DNA of 64,000 nt from Enterococcus hulanensis (GCF_005405485.1 NZ_BJED01000005.1:1-64000); one strand, 5' to 3'; counted from the first letter of the stretch, positions 1-10,426 are shown. Notes: generated from the sequence alone by a model not told the origin. Numbers and translations: made by a program.

Positions 1-61
1 ACTTGCATGTATTAGGCACGCCGCCAGCGTTCGTCCTGAGCCAGGATCAAACTCTCATATA
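1..61 (-). rRNA. 16S ribosomal RNA, 5' end (partial)
   Basis: Read on the minus strand, the sequence contains the universal 16S 5' primer region (AGAGTTTGATCCTGGCTCAG) followed by the usual GACGAACGCTGGCGG and GTGCCTAATACATGC blocks. The gene runs off the left edge, so only about the first 60 nt are present. The 5' boundary is set by placing AGAGTTTGATC at position 8, as in E. coli, and may be off by a few bases. Confidence 0.97.
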
Positions 62-190
62 AAGTGTTTGAAACAGTCGTTAAACTGTTAAGCTCAATTT
101 GTTAATTGACTTGCTAGCATATTGCTTGCTATGTTGTTTGTTTCTATTAATATAGAAACGCCCTACACATTTGGTTTGTTTTATTCGTTC

Positions 191-202
191 AGTTTTCAAA
201 GG
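191..202 (-). promoter_or_regulatory. boxA-like rRNA antitermination element
   Basis: On the minus strand this reads CCTTTGAAAACT, followed by GAACGAATAAAACAAACC. It resembles the boxA-type sequence found in the leader of Bacillus and Enterococcus rRNA operons. It lies between the promoters and the 16S 5' end, where Nus-dependent antitermination would load. The call rests on position and motif only. Confidence 0.5.
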
Positions 203-239
203 TCTACATGGTTTGCCGCTTTGTTTCAGCAACTTTTAT

Positions 240-268
240 ATCTTAACAGGTTGCCGAGCAATTGTCAA
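240..268 (-). promoter_or_regulatory. rRNA operon promoter, proximal copy
   Basis: Minus-strand -35 TTGACA (263-268), 17-nt spacer, -10 TAAGAT (240-245). It is the most downstream of three well-spaced sigma-A promoters ahead of the 16S gene. Confidence 0.75.
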
Positions 269-326
269 CAACTTTCTTGAAGTTTTTTTCAAAGAAGTTG
301 CCGTCATCGCTTTATGCGACTTTGAT

Positions 327-355
327 AGAATAACTGAAAGTCAGTTATCTGTCAA
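327..355 (-). promoter_or_regulatory. rRNA operon promoter, middle copy
   Basis: Minus-strand -35 TTGACA (350-355), 17-nt spacer, -10 TATTCT (327-332). It is in tandem with the promoters at 240-268 and 406-434. Confidence 0.7.
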
Positions 356-405
356 CAATATTTTTAGTGTTTCGAAAGATTTTTTATCGTTTCAGAACAT
401 AAAAT

Positions 406-434
406 AATATAGCAGTTTTATAAGGTTTGGTCAA
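406..434 (-). promoter_or_regulatory. rRNA operon promoter, distal copy
   Basis: Minus-strand -35 TTGACC (429-434), 17-nt spacer, -10 TATATT (406-411). The rest of bases 62-668 holds the rRNA leader and the upstream AT-rich region of croR. I see no convincing gene there. Confidence 0.75.
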
Positions 435-668
435 CGAAAAAAATGCTATTTTATCCACTTTTTTCAATTCCGATGAATAATTGGAAACAGAGAGGTTTTG
501 TTCGTTTTTTTTCTTTTGAAAGCATTTTTTTCGGTTATTAAAAAAATAATTTTCGTCATTCTATTTTTGATTTTTTCTTAACTCATAATGCTGTCTTTCG
601 CCTTCCGTTGATTTCTTTGGTAAAATAAGGGTGTGTTTATTTATATATATGAACGGAGGAACATTTAA

Positions 669-1358
669 ATGAAAGTATTAGTTGCAGATGATGATAAAGA
701 AATTGTAGAACTATTAAGTATTTATTTGCATAATGAAGGCTATGAAGTCGTAAAAGCATACGATGGCAAAGAAGCCTTGAGTAAACTTCGAACCACAAAT
801 GATATTGATTTACTCCTATTAGATATTATGATGCCTGTTATGGATGGTATGCAAGTCGTAAAAGAGTTAAGAAAAGAATCGCAAATTCCAATTATTATGT
901 TGACGGCTAAGACAACAGATATGGATAAAATCAAGGGATTAGTTGCTGGTGCGGATGATTATGTAACAAAACCATTCAATCCTTTAGAAGTCATGGCTAG
1001 AGTAAAGTCTTTATTACGCCGGACGAAGATGCATGTTGCTGAAGATCAACCAGATATTCTTGAGATTCAATCACTGATCATTAACAAAGATTCTCATGAA
1101 GTCAAAACAGTAGATGGAAAAGAAATTCAATTAACTGCTTTAGAGTTTGGCATTCTATACTTATTAGCTAGTCATCCGAATCGTGTTTTCAGCGCCGATG
1201 AAATTTTCGAACGAGTGTGGAAACAAGAAAGTATCGTCTCAGCGAAAACGGTCATGGTTCATGTCAGTCACTTGCGTGATAAGATCGAAGAAGCGACTGA
1301 TGGTGAAAAAGTGATCCAAACCGTATGGGGTGTGGGTTATAAAATAGATGCAAAATAA
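669..1358 (+). CDS. croR: response regulator CroR (OmpR/PhoB family)
   Basis: DNA-binding response regulator of 229 aa. Residues 1-120 form a receiver domain with the acidic pocket DDD at 7-9, phospho-acceptor Asp52 (LLLLDIMMP) and the conserved Lys in YVTKPF. Residues from about 130 form an OmpR-type winged helix ending in a typical TVWGVGYK motif. The start has a GGAGGA ribosome-binding site 9 nt upstream. It overlaps the histidine kinase gene by 11 nt, so the two are translationally coupled. In enterococci, CroRS next to serS and guaB controls envelope stress responses and intrinsic cephalosporin tolerance. I make the CroR call from this gene order and sequence resemblance; VanR-like regulators are a related alternative. 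Confidence 0.85.
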   Translation: MKVLVADDDKEIVELLSIYLHNEGYEVVKAYDGKEALSKLRTTNDIDLLLLDIMMPVMDGMQVVKELRKESQIPIIMLTAKTTDMDKIKGLVAGADDYVTKPFNPLEVMARVKSLLRRTKMHVAEDQPDILEIQSLIINKDSHEVKTVDGKEIQLTALEFGILYLLASHPNRVFSADEIFERVWKQESIVSAKTVMVHVSHLRDKIEEATDGEKVIQTVWGVGYKIDAK

Positions 1359-2529
1359 ACTAGAAAAGAAAAAACGTGTCACCCTTACTTCAAAAGAAGT
1401 CAGTGAGTTAATCGCTGAAGGAATCGTTACCGTAATCTTATTGCTTCTATTAAATGTTGCAATTATGGTGCTTTTTACTCAGATGTTAAATAATTCACCG
1501 GATCTAACTGATGCAATCTATCGTTCAAAAGATATTTTCGCTAATAATCTTGGTAGTGACATCTTTTGGAGTGGACGCAATTTTGTTATTCCTCTTTTCA
1601 TCATCATTGATGTGCTGATTGTCTTTTGGCGATTGATTAGACGTTATCGTCAAATGCAGTTACGACACATCATTAATGAGCTACATTACATCGCTAATGG
1701 GAATTATGATTACCGAATCCCCTTTGAATTACGTGGGGATCTTAGCAAAGTTGTCGACAGTATAAATGGTTTAGTAGATAGTACGGTTGCAGCTATAGAA
1801 GATGAACGAGAAATTGAAAAGTCGAAAGATGAACTAATTACAAATGTCAGCCATGACATTCGCACACCGTTAACTTCTATTATTGGTTATCTCGGTTTGA
1901 TCGAAGACGGTCAATATCAAAATAATGATGAGATTCTTAAATACACAAGTATCGCATACAAAAAAGCCAAACAAATGAAATCTTTAGTTGAGGACTTGTT
2001 TGAATATTCAAAGGTTCGACAACCTTCTGTTCCTGTTAATACCGTCTCTTTTGATATGGTACAATTATTGGAACAATTGGCTGCTGACTTTGAATTAGAA
2101 GCAAAAAAGAAAAACATTCAAATTCAAGTTGAAACAAAAGAAAACCAACTGATAATGGATGGCGATACAGAAAAGCTCGTTCGCGTCTTTAACAATTTAA
2201 TTACAAATGCGTTAAAATACGGGACTGAGGCCAACAAGATTGTTATCGAGATTGAAAAGGCGAAAAATGAAGCAGTCGTTACTGTCAAAAATAATGGGAT
2301 ACCGATTCCTAGAGAAGCTCTGGATCAATTATTTGATCGTTTCTATCGTGTTGATGGCTCTCGTTCTCAGGAAATCAGCGGAACTGGATTAGGTTTGGCT
2401 ATTGCCCAAAATATTGTTAATCTTCATGGTGGTTATATCTATGCGCAATCAAATGATGATTGGACTTCTTTTATCATTCACTTGCCGCTTTATAAGAACC
2501 AAGTGAAGCCTATTTCAGATAATCATTGA
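1348..2529 (+). CDS. croS: sensor histidine kinase CroS
   Basis: Membrane sensor kinase of 393 aa, cognate to the upstream response regulator. Two transmembrane segments (about residues 25-47 and 79-95) enclose a short extracytoplasmic loop of about 30 residues. A HAMP-like linker follows, then a HisKA domain with phospho-accepting His169 (NVSHDIRTPLTS). The HATPase domain shows an N box (NNLITNALKYG), a G1-like stretch, an F box (LFDRFYRVD) and a G2 box (GTGLGLAIAQNI). No PAS domain is visible, which argues against WalK. The small loop suggests sensing within the membrane or of cell-wall intermediates, as proposed for CroS. The stop codon overlaps the -35 region of the next promoter. Confidence 0.85.
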   Translation: MQNKLEKKKRVTLTSKEVSELIAEGIVTVILLLLLNVAIMVLFTQMLNNSPDLTDAIYRSKDIFANNLGSDIFWSGRNFVIPLFIIIDVLIVFWRLIRRYRQMQLRHIINELHYIANGNYDYRIPFELRGDLSKVVDSINGLVDSTVAAIEDEREIEKSKDELITNVSHDIRTPLTSIIGYLGLIEDGQYQNNDEILKYTSIAYKKAKQMKSLVEDLFEYSKVRQPSVPVNTVSFDMVQLLEQLAADFELEAKKKNIQIQVETKENQLIMDGDTEKLVRVFNNLITNALKYGTEANKIVIEIEKAKNEAVVTVKNNGIPIPREALDQLFDRFYRVDGSRSQEISGTGLGLAIAQNIVNLHGGYIYAQSNDDWTSFIIHLPLYKNQVKPISDNH

Positions 2530-2554
2530 CTTTAAAATTTTGATTGCTTATACT
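2526..2554 (+). promoter_or_regulatory. promoter of the serS T-box transcript
   Basis: -35 TTGACT (2526-2531), 17-nt spacer, -10 TATACT (2549-2554). The -35 hexamer contains the croS stop codon. Transcription would start near 2561, at the beginning of the T-box leader. Confidence 0.75.
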
Positions 2555-2561
2555 AATCTCA

Positions 2562-2795
2562 ATAAGATATGCAGGAAACCAAGTACATGGGTTTGTTTTT
2601 TTAGAGAGTTGATGGCTGGTGAAAATCAACAAAACAACTTATGGAAATCCAGTTTCACGATCTGTGTTTTTTGAAAGAAAAACCGTGTGACGTCGATATC
2701 CGTCTTTCAAGTGCAGCGTATGCTGAATTTGGGTGGTACCGCGAAATTCAACACCTTTTCGTCCCTATTAAAGGGAGGAAAAGGTGTTTTTTTAT
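2562..2795 (+). promoter_or_regulatory. T-box riboswitch leader of serS
   Basis: The hallmark T-box sequence TGGGTGGTACCGCG lies at 2730-2743, immediately before a terminator whose stem pairs AACACCTTTTC (2750-2760) with GAAAAGGTGTT and ends in a T run. Uncharged tRNA-Ser would base-pair with the T-box bulge and favour the antiterminator. The upstream 170 nt carry the Stem I region. I could not place the serine specifier codon with certainty. Confidence 0.93.
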
Positions 2796-2813
2796 TTTAA
2801 AGGAGGAAAAATA

Positions 2814-4094
2814 ATGCTAGACGTAAAAATGATTCGAAACAACTTTGCAGAAGTAAATGAAAAATTAGCAACTCGAGGCGTAAAAGAGGAAGTATTGAAA
2901 CGTTTCTTAGATTTGGATGAACAACGTAGACAACTACTAGTAAAAACAGAAGAATTAAAAAAATATCGAAATGACGTTTCAAATGAAATCGCAAAATTGA
3001 AACGCGAAAAAAATGATGCGGCTGATAAAATTGCAGAAATGAAAGAAGTTGGTGTAAAAATCAAAGATTTCGATACTCAAGTAGACAAGATTGATACACA
3101 ATTAACAGAAATAACAACAACTTTACCTAATCTACCGCATGACTCTGTACCAATCGGTGAAGATGAAGATGACAACATAGAAGTTCGTCGTTGGAGTGCC
3201 CCTCGTCAATTCTCTTTTGAACCAAAACCTCATTGGGAGGTCGCAGAAAATCTGGATATCTTAGATTTTGAACGCGGCGCAAAAGTGTCAGGTAGCCGTT
3301 TTGTTTATTACAAAGGTTTAGGGGCAAGATTAGAACGTGCGGTTTACAATTTTATGTTAGATGAACATGTTTATGAACAAGGTTATACGGAAATGATTAC
3401 GCCTTACCTGGTAAATAGCAAGTCAATGTTTGGTACGGGGCAATTCCCCAAATTCAAAGAAGATGTTTTTCAAGTTGAAGATCGTGACTTGACGTTGATT
3501 CCAACAGCAGAGGTCCCTCTAACGAACTATTATGCTGATGAAATTTTAGATGGTAAAGAGTTGCCGATCTACTTCACAGCCTTGTCTCCTTCTTTCCGTT
3601 CTGAAGCAGGGAGTGCTGGACGCGACACTCGCGGTTTGATTCGTTTACACCAATTCCACAAAGTAGAAATGGTAAAATTCAGCGACAAAGAAACTTCTTA
3701 CGATGAACTAGAAAAGATGACTCAAAATGCAGAAATTCTCTTGCAAAAATTAAACTTGCCTTATCGCGTCATCACATTATGTACAGGCGACATGGGCTTC
3801 TCAGCTGCTAAAACTTATGATTTGGAAGTATGGGTTCCTGCTCAAGATACTTATCGTGAAATTAGTTCATGTTCAAATTGCGAAGACTTCCAAGCACGTC
3901 GCGCAATGATACGTTATCGCGATGAAGATAGCAAGGTTCAATATGCTCATACACTGAACGGTTCTGGCTTGGCCGTTGGCCGGACTGTGACCGCCATCTT
4001 AGAAAACTATCAAAACGAAGATGGATCAGTTACCGTCCCAGAAGTCCTAGTACCATATATGGGAAATGTGAAAGTCATAAAGAAAGAAAAATAA
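2814..4094 (+). CDS. serS: serine--tRNA ligase
   Basis: Class II seryl-tRNA synthetase of 426 aa that charges tRNA-Ser in the cytoplasm. Residues 1-110 form the long antiparallel coiled-coil arm that grips the tRNA variable arm ([18 protein letters not shown]). The catalytic core shows the class II motifs: motif 2 around [20 protein letters not shown], and motif 3 near [19 protein letters not shown]. The start at 2814 is preferred over an in-frame ATG 30 nt upstream because it follows AAAGGAGG at the right distance and the upstream ATG lies in the terminator stem. Expression is controlled by the T-box leader just upstream. Confidence 0.97.
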   Translation: MLDVKMIRNNFAEVNEKLATRGVKEEVLKRFLDLDEQRRQLLVKTEELKKYRNDVSNEIAKLKREKNDAADKIAEMKEVGVKIKDFDTQVDKIDTQLTEITTTLPNLPHDSVPIGEDEDDNIEVRRWSAPRQFSFEPKPHWEVAENLDILDFERGAKVSGSRFVYYKGLGARLERAVYNFMLDEHVYEQGYTEMITPYLVNSKSMFGTGQFPKFKEDVFQVEDRDLTLIPTAEVPLTNYYADEILDGKELPIYFTALSPSFRSEAGSAGRDTRGLIRLHQFHKVEMVKFSDKETSYDELEKMTQNAEILLQKLNLPYRVITLCTGDMGFSAAKTYDLEVWVPAQDTYREISSCSNCEDFQARRAMIRYRDEDSKVQYAHTLNGSGLAVGRTVTAILENYQNEDGSVTVPEVLVPYMGNVKVIKKEK

Positions 4095-4100
4095 TTCATA

Positions 4101-4136
4101 AAAATGGCGTCTTCGCATATGCGAAGACGCCATTTT
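4101..4136. terminator. bidirectional terminator between serS and guaB
   Basis: A perfect palindrome with stem AAAATGGCGTCTTCGCA and its complement. It has A-runs on one side and T-runs on the other, so it can end transcription of both convergent genes. Confidence 0.92.
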
Positions 4137-4150
4137 TAAGTAATTAATTT

Positions 4151-5641
<1,491 letters not shown>

Positions 5642-5672
5642 TTACCACTCCCCAGAATTATTTTTAATAAAA

Positions 5673-5701
5673 AAACTAACAGAATGAGCGAGTGAAGTCA
5701 A
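5673..5701 (-). promoter_or_regulatory. probable guaB promoter
   Basis: Minus-strand -35 TTGACT (5696-5701), 17-nt spacer, and a weak -10 TAGTTT (5673-5678). It sits about 38 bases upstream of the guaB start. I saw no purine riboswitch in this 95-nt gap. Confidence 0.45.
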
Positions 5702-5730
5702 TAACTTGTGTCGAAATCCTCATCTAACCT

Positions 5731-6213
5731 TTATTTTTCTATAGGCTCAAACCATTTCTCAAGTAACTCAGCAGTTATTTCACTGTTTTCCTCAAGTATT
5801 TGATAGGTTGCTTGATTTGTATCGCTGTCACGAATCAAATAGAAACCCTCTTTATTCGAAAAATTATCCAAGTGAATTACTGTAAAACGTTCATCGACTT
5901 GTTGAACTCCTTTAAATATTTCACGTAACAGTGTTTTTGCTTGATGAATATTTTCTTGATGTTCTTGTGCCTTATCTACAGCTGCAGTTAACGTATACCC
6001 TTCATCTAAAAAATGCTTAATAATCTCTACTTTAATCACCATCGGCAACTTAAATTTCCGATTACCGTTTTTTTCCCCGGTAGATTTAATATATCCTTTT
6101 TGTTCCCAATATCGAATTTGACGTGGTGAGACGTCAGTTACTTTACTTAATTCACTGATACCTACTAATAAGTCATCACTTTCTAGGAGCTGTTTGACCG
6201 TATTATTCTTCAC
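5731..6213 (-). CDS. MerR family transcriptional regulator
   Basis: Regulator of 160 aa with an N-terminal MerR winged helix at about residues 15-85 (VGISELSKVTDVSPRQIRYWEQKGYI). The C-terminal part is variable and would carry effector binding. No metal-binding cysteine cluster is visible, so a drug-type or other organic effector is more likely than a metal. The gene is divergent from a DHA2-type multidrug transporter, and the shared intergenic region contains a perfect inverted repeat. This arrangement suggests it controls the transporter and itself. The effector cannot be told from the sequence. Confidence 0.85.
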   Translation of the reverse strand: MKNNTVKQLLESDDLLVGISELSKVTDVSPRQIRYWEQKGYIKSTGEKNGNRKFKLPMVIKVEIIKHFLDEGYTLTAAVDKAQEHQENIHQAKTLLREIFKGVQQVDERFTVIHLDNFSNKEGFYLIRDSDTNQATYQILEENSEITAELLEKWFEPIEK

Positions 6214-6238
6214 AACGCATCCCTCTCTTCACCTTATG

Positions 6239-6300
6239 ATTATACTTTCGCTAACAAGCGTGTCAAGTAAGTTGACAAAGAATTTGAATAGCAGTAAAGT
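6239..6300. promoter_or_regulatory. divergent merR / MFS promoters with shared palindromic operator
   Basis: The minus-strand promoter for the merR gene is TTGACA (6261-6266) -16- TATAAT (6239-6244). The plus-strand promoter for the transporter is TTGACA (6272-6277) -17- TAAAGT (6295-6300). The two -35 hexamers are the two arms of one inverted repeat, TGTCAA-N5-TTGACA (6261-6277). One bound regulator would therefore cover both -35 elements. Confidence 0.7.
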
Positions 6301-6358
6301 AACAAACGGACATTTATTGTTTCTGAAAATTTACAAAAAAGAGAGAAGGCGTTAGATC

Positions 6359-7825
6359 GTGAGTAATAATCAAACGGTCGATATTTACGGGAAACCCTAC
6401 AATCGTTCTTTATTAGTCGTTGTACTACTAATAGGGACATTTTGTACGGTGTTAAACCAAACTTTGTTAACAACAGCTTTTCCAGCACTAATGAAAGCTT
6501 TCGACATATCTGCTTCTAGTGTTCAATGGCTAACAACTGGCTTCTTGTTAGTTAACGGGATTATGATCCCTATCAGCGCATGGCTGATTAATAAATTTAG
6601 TTCAAAAAAATTGTATTTAACTGCAATGACAATCTTTTTGATTGGTACGATTACTTGTTTCATCGCACCAAATTTTTCGACTTTATTAATTGGACGATTA
6701 ATACAAGCTGCTGGTGTTGGGATTTCAATGCCATTACTACAAAATATTATGCTTTCAATCTTCCCGCCAGAAAAACGCGGCTCTGCAATGGGAATGGCTG
6801 GAATCGTTATCGGACTTGCCCCAGCATTAGGACCTACCCTTTCTGGTTGGATTATTGATCATTATACTTGGCGCGATCTTTTCGGCATGGTGATCCCTAT
6901 TGTCATTTTAGTTTTAGTACTAGCTACCTTTTTAATGAAAAGTGTTATTCAATTGTCTAACCCTAGTATTGATATCTTATCTGCTTTATTATCAACAATT
7001 GGTTTTGGCAGCTTGTTATATGGTTTCTCTTCTGTTGGTAATGACGGTTGGGGCAGTGCTAAAGTTATTGGATTTTTAGTCGTTGGTGTTGCCGTTATCG
7101 GCTTATTCGTATGGCGGCAGTTACATCTAGAGCATCCATTTTTAGAACTACGGGTATTTAAGTCACCAATTTTTACAATTGCGGCAATTTTAAGTGGTGT
7201 GGTTAATATGGCGATGGTTGGTGCCGAAATGGTTCTTCCTTTATACATTCAAAATATTCGTGGGGAATCAGCTTTCCACTCTGGTTTAATGTTATTACCA
7301 GGTGCCTTAATTATGGGGTTAATGATGCCTATTACGGGAGCAATCTTTGATAAGCATGGGGCAAAACGTTTAGCAATTAGTGGGATGTTAATCTTAACAG
7401 CGGCTACTTTACCTTTCGCATTTTTAACTTCTGAAACACCAATTGCTATGATCGTAATCTTATACGCAATGCGGATGTTCGGCATTTCAATGGTCATGAT
7501 GCCTGTCACTACTTCAGGTATGAACGCCTTACCAATGAATTTGATCAGTCATGGTACGGCTGTAAACAACACCTTCCGTCAAGTTGCAAGCTCCATCGGA
7601 ACAGCCATATTGATTAGCGTGCTTACTAATGTTACGAAAGATAATTTACCGGCAGCACATTTGCTAAAAACTTTACCACTATCATATAAGAATCAAGCAA
7701 TCAGTGCTACATTGTCTGGTTATCATGCAGCCTTCTATGTTGCAGTAATATTTGGTGTCGTTGGCTTTATCATTACATTTTTCTTAAAAGCCAATCAAAA
7801 AGCTGAAGGAGGTATAGCAAAATGA
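6359..7825 (+). CDS. DHA2-family multidrug MFS transporter (EmrB/QacA/LmrB type)
   Basis: Integral membrane drug:proton antiporter of 488 aa with about 14 predicted transmembrane segments. The DHA2 features are an N-terminal NQTLLTTAFPALM segment, SSVQWLTTGFLLVNG in helix 2, and the motif C region GIVIGLAPALGPTLSGW in helix 5. The start is GTG, preceded by a GAGAGAAGG ribosome-binding site. The stop overlaps the next gene by 4 nt, so the pair is translationally coupled. The merR-type gene is divergent and shares the promoter region. Substrates cannot be predicted from the sequence. Confidence 0.9.
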   Translation: MSNNQTVDIYGKPYNRSLLVVVLLIGTFCTVLNQTLLTTAFPALMKAFDISASSVQWLTTGFLLVNGIMIPISAWLINKFSSKKLYLTAMTIFLIGTITCFIAPNFSTLLIGRLIQAAGVGISMPLLQNIMLSIFPPEKRGSAMGMAGIVIGLAPALGPTLSGWIIDHYTWRDLFGMVIPIVILVLVLATFLMKSVIQLSNPSIDILSALLSTIGFGSLLYGFSSVGNDGWGSAKVIGFLVVGVAVIGLFVWRQLHLEHPFLELRVFKSPIFTIAAILSGVVNMAMVGAEMVLPLYIQNIRGESAFHSGLMLLPGALIMGLMMPITGAIFDKHGAKRLAISGMLILTAATLPFAFLTSETPIAMIVILYAMRMFGISMVMMPVTTSGMNALPMNLISHGTAVNNTFRQVASSIGTAILISVLTNVTKDNLPAAHLLKTLPLSYKNQAISATLSGYHAAFYVAVIFGVVGFIITFFLKANQKAEGGIAK

Positions 7826-8529
7826 TTTTCGCTATCACAATTATCAGTGTATTAGCTTTTGCACTAACTAATATTTTTGCAAAAAAAACTTGGCAAACAT
7901 TTCTTTCAGTAATTTTTGCAGCTATCTTCTTAATCAGCTTAGGTTTCATTACCGCTAATGATCACTATCACTACGGTATGAAAAAAGTTACCGAGACCAC
8001 AACTCAGACACTGACTTCTACGACTGATAATAAAAACATGAATATGTTGCTCTATCAACCTCTTGGTGATGGCACAGAAAAGATTTACCTATACAAAACG
8101 AATGAATCACAGAAAAAACCAAAAACAACCGGAACAGATCATGTCACCAACACTGTAAAAAAAGATCAAACAAAAACACAGTTACGTACGGATAAAACAT
8201 ATTGGGTCTATAAAAATGATACTGCCAAATTCTGGTTTGGACTTTCTAGTAAAAATCATCAACTAATCAATGAAAAAAATACTTTCAATATTCAAAAAGA
8301 TTGGCTCGTTTTAAGTACGGATCAAGCAAAAAAATTAGCTAAATTAGCAACTGAAAACAAAGCTACTATGGAAAGCGAAGCTAAAAACTTTGTTCAAGAA
8401 AAAGTTAAAGCTGCTATAATACAAAATCCATCAATGGATCAAACAACACAGCAAAAAATAATTCAACAGGCTACAAAAGAATATCAACAACAAGCAATGA
8501 CAAAATTGATTGCTAAAGCAACAAAATAG
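7822..8529 (+). CDS. DUF4811 domain-containing membrane protein
   Basis: Protein of 235 aa with two N-terminal membrane helices (about residues 2-20 and 25-43) and a long polar, Lys/Gln/Thr-rich extracytoplasmic part that ends in a helical segment rich in Ala, Gln and Lys. DUF4811 proteins commonly sit directly downstream of DHA2-type transporters in lactic acid bacteria. The 4-nt overlap here fits an accessory subunit or co-factor of the efflux pump. Molecular function is unknown. Confidence 0.75.
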   Translation: MIFAITIISVLAFALTNIFAKKTWQTFLSVIFAAIFLISLGFITANDHYHYGMKKVTETTTQTLTSTTDNKNMNMLLYQPLGDGTEKIYLYKTNESQKKPKTTGTDHVTNTVKKDQTKTQLRTDKTYWVYKNDTAKFWFGLSSKNHQLINEKNTFNIQKDWLVLSTDQAKKLAKLATENKATMESEAKNFVQEKVKAAIIQNPSMDQTTQQKIIQQATKEYQQQAMTKLIAKATK

Positions 8530-8531
8530 CT

Positions 8532-8576
8532 AAAAAAAGGGAGACAAAGTTCAAATGAACCTTGTCTCCCTTTTTT
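8532..8576. terminator. bidirectional terminator
   Basis: Stem AGGGAGACAAAG / CTTTGTCTCCCT-like with poly-A on the left and poly-T on the right. It lies between the convergent DUF4811 and DUF1129 genes. Confidence 0.88.
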
Positions 8577-9281
8577 CTATCTACGCGGTGCAGTTGCTAA
8601 GCTGCTGATAATTCCAAAACGTTTTTTCAAGTAATATCGTAACGCTAATGCAAGAGCTGATAAAACAACCATAAGCATCGGGTCAAGAACAGGATTCAAT
8701 GCCGGCGGTAATAATGCTGCTCCATTGAATACTAAAAACCACACAATTGTAACTGAGACTAACATAAGAATCGTCTTCCAAGTTTTTGGTTTTTTCGATC
8801 TATCTGCCCCAGGTTGTTCAAACTGGTAGACAAATAGGTACATCATGTAAAACACTAGTCCACCCACAGCAGAGGCTACGAGTAATGTTGTTAGACCATA
8901 AGTAACAGTTGGTGTTCCACGTGAAACAAACAATCCCATAATCCCAGCAACAATTCCTAATAGACCAAATAACAATAAGCAGTTGTCTAACCACATCAAT
9001 GAAGCAGTAGTTGATTTTTTCTGTTCAGCCGGCTTATTAACAATTGCATCCAACCGCTCTGAAACAGTACCAAATAATTGTCTTGCTGTTTTTCCGGATT
9101 TCTGTTCTTCAACTAAAATTGGCAGCATCTCATTTAAGGCTACGATGGTTTGTTCATCCGTCAAGTTCGCTGCTTTTAAAGATTTTTTCAAGTCAAAAAT
9201 GTATTGCTCGTTACGCTTAGTCAGCTTCTCTTCAAGTTGAACATTTTCTGCTTGCAACGTTTGTAACTTTTCTGGTTCCAT
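8577..9281 (-). CDS. DUF1129 family membrane protein
   Basis: Protein of 234 aa. The N-terminal half (about 1-85) is soluble and helical, with a coiled-coil-like start (LQTLQAENVQLEEKL). The C-terminal half has four hydrophobic segments (about residues 93-115, 125-150, 165-188 and 195-215). This matches the DUF1129 (YaiI-like membrane) family of Lactobacillales. It lies 14 nt downstream of ychF on the same strand, so the two are probably cotranscribed. Function is unknown. The N-terminal domain resembles DUF1048/DUF1129 helical modules, but no catalytic residues are visible. Confidence 0.75.
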   Translation of the reverse strand: MEPEKLQTLQAENVQLEEKLTKRNEQYIFDLKKSLKAANLTDEQTIVALNEMLPILVEEQKSGKTARQLFGTVSERLDAIVNKPAEQKKSTTASLMWLDNCLLLFGLLGIVAGIMGLFVSRGTPTVTYGLTTLLVASAVGGLVFYMMYLFVYQFEQPGADRSKKPKTWKTILMLVSVTIVWFLVFNGAALLPPALNPVLDPMLMVVLSALALALRYYLKKRFGIISSLATAPRR

Positions 9282-9295
9282 TGTTTCTTTCCTCC

Positions 9296-10396
9296 CTAAA
9301 CGTTGAAACGGAACAACATTACATCGCCGTCTTGTACGACATAATCTTTTCCTTCTAATCTGACACGGCCAGCCTCTTTTGCTGCGTGCATACTGCCATA
9401 TTTATTTAAATCTTCAAAAGATACTGTCTCAGCTCGAATAAATCCACGTTCAAAGTCTGTATGGATGATTCCAGCCGCTTGAGGTGCTTTCGTCCCCTTT
9501 CGGAACGTCCAAGCACGAACTTCTTGTTCGCCTGCAGTAAAGTAAGTCGCTAAACCTAACAAGTCATATGCTGTGCGAATTAACTGATCTAGCCCAGATT
9601 CTTCTATTCCCATAGCTTCTAGAAATTCTGCTTTGTCTTCATCTTCCAGTTCAGCAATTTCTTCTTCCGCTTCAGCACAAACAACGATTACTTCAGAATG
9701 TTCACTAGCTGCAAAATTACGCACAGTTTGCACGTATTCATTGTCATCTGGACTAGCAACTGTATCCTCATCGACATTTGCCACGTAAAGAACAGGTTTA
9801 CTTGTTAGTAAGAACAATCCTCTTACGATTTTTTGTTCTTCTTCTGTAAATTCAATTGTTCTAGCGGATTGCCCTTCCTCTAAAACAGGTTTTAGTTTAT
9901 CCAATACGGCTAATTCTGCAACTGCATTCTTTTCTTTCGTTTTCGCTACCTTTGCTACACGAGCATAGCGTTTATTAATCGAATCTAAGTCAGCTAAAAC
10001 TAACTCTAAGTTAATCGTTTCTATGTCTTCTAATGGATCAACTCGGCCCTCAACATGCGTAATATTTTCATTATCAAAACACCGCACCACATGACAAATT
10101 GCATCAACTTGACGGATATGGCTCAAGAATTGGTTTCCTAATCCTTCTCCTTTGCTAGCACCTTTCACAATGCCCGCAATATCGGTAAATTCAAAGGTTG
10201 TTGGAACTGTCTTTTTAGGGTGGACCAACTCAGTTAGACGTTCTAAACGCCAATCAGGTACTTCTACCATTCCAACATTGGGATCAATTGTCGCGAAAGG
10301 ATAGTTAGCAGCCTCTGCACCTGCTTTAGTAATTGCATTAAATAATGTAGATTTACCAACATTGGGCAATCCTACGATTCCGGCTGTTAAGGCCAT
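9296..10396 (-). CDS. ychF: redox-regulated ATPase YchF
   Basis: Obg-family P-loop protein of 366 aa that hydrolyses ATP rather than GTP and associates with ribosomes. The P loop is GLPNVGKSTLFNAI at residues 8-21, switch II is DIAGIVKGASKGEGLGNQF, and the usual NKxD motif is replaced by an NVDE-type sequence (YVANVDED), the family hallmark of ATP preference. The C-terminal TGS-like domain contains AWTFRKGTKAPQAAGIIH and ends DGDVMLFRFNV. Length is standard. It lies between DUF951 and DUF1129 genes, all on the same strand. Confidence 0.96.
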   Translation of the reverse strand: MALTAGIVGLPNVGKSTLFNAITKAGAEAANYPFATIDPNVGMVEVPDWRLERLTELVHPKKTVPTTFEFTDIAGIVKGASKGEGLGNQFLSHIRQVDAICHVVRCFDNENITHVEGRVDPLEDIETINLELVLADLDSINKRYARVAKVAKTKEKNAVAELAVLDKLKPVLEEGQSARTIEFTEEEQKIVRGLFLLTSKPVLYVANVDEDTVASPDDNEYVQTVRNFAASEHSEVIVVCAEAEEEIAELEDEDKAEFLEAMGIEESGLDQLIRTAYDLLGLATYFTAGEQEVRAWTFRKGTKAPQAAGIIHTDFERGFIRAETVSFEDLNKYGSMHAAKEAGRVRLEGKDYVVQDGDVMLFRFNV

Positions 10397-10426
10397 GGTT
10401 TACTTCACTCTTTCTCTACTAAGGAA

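Noticed and set aside
171-407. 78-aa plus-strand open frame at the left end
   Set aside because: It lies across the rRNA leader and the three minus-strand rRNA promoters, has no good ribosome-binding site and shows no domain.
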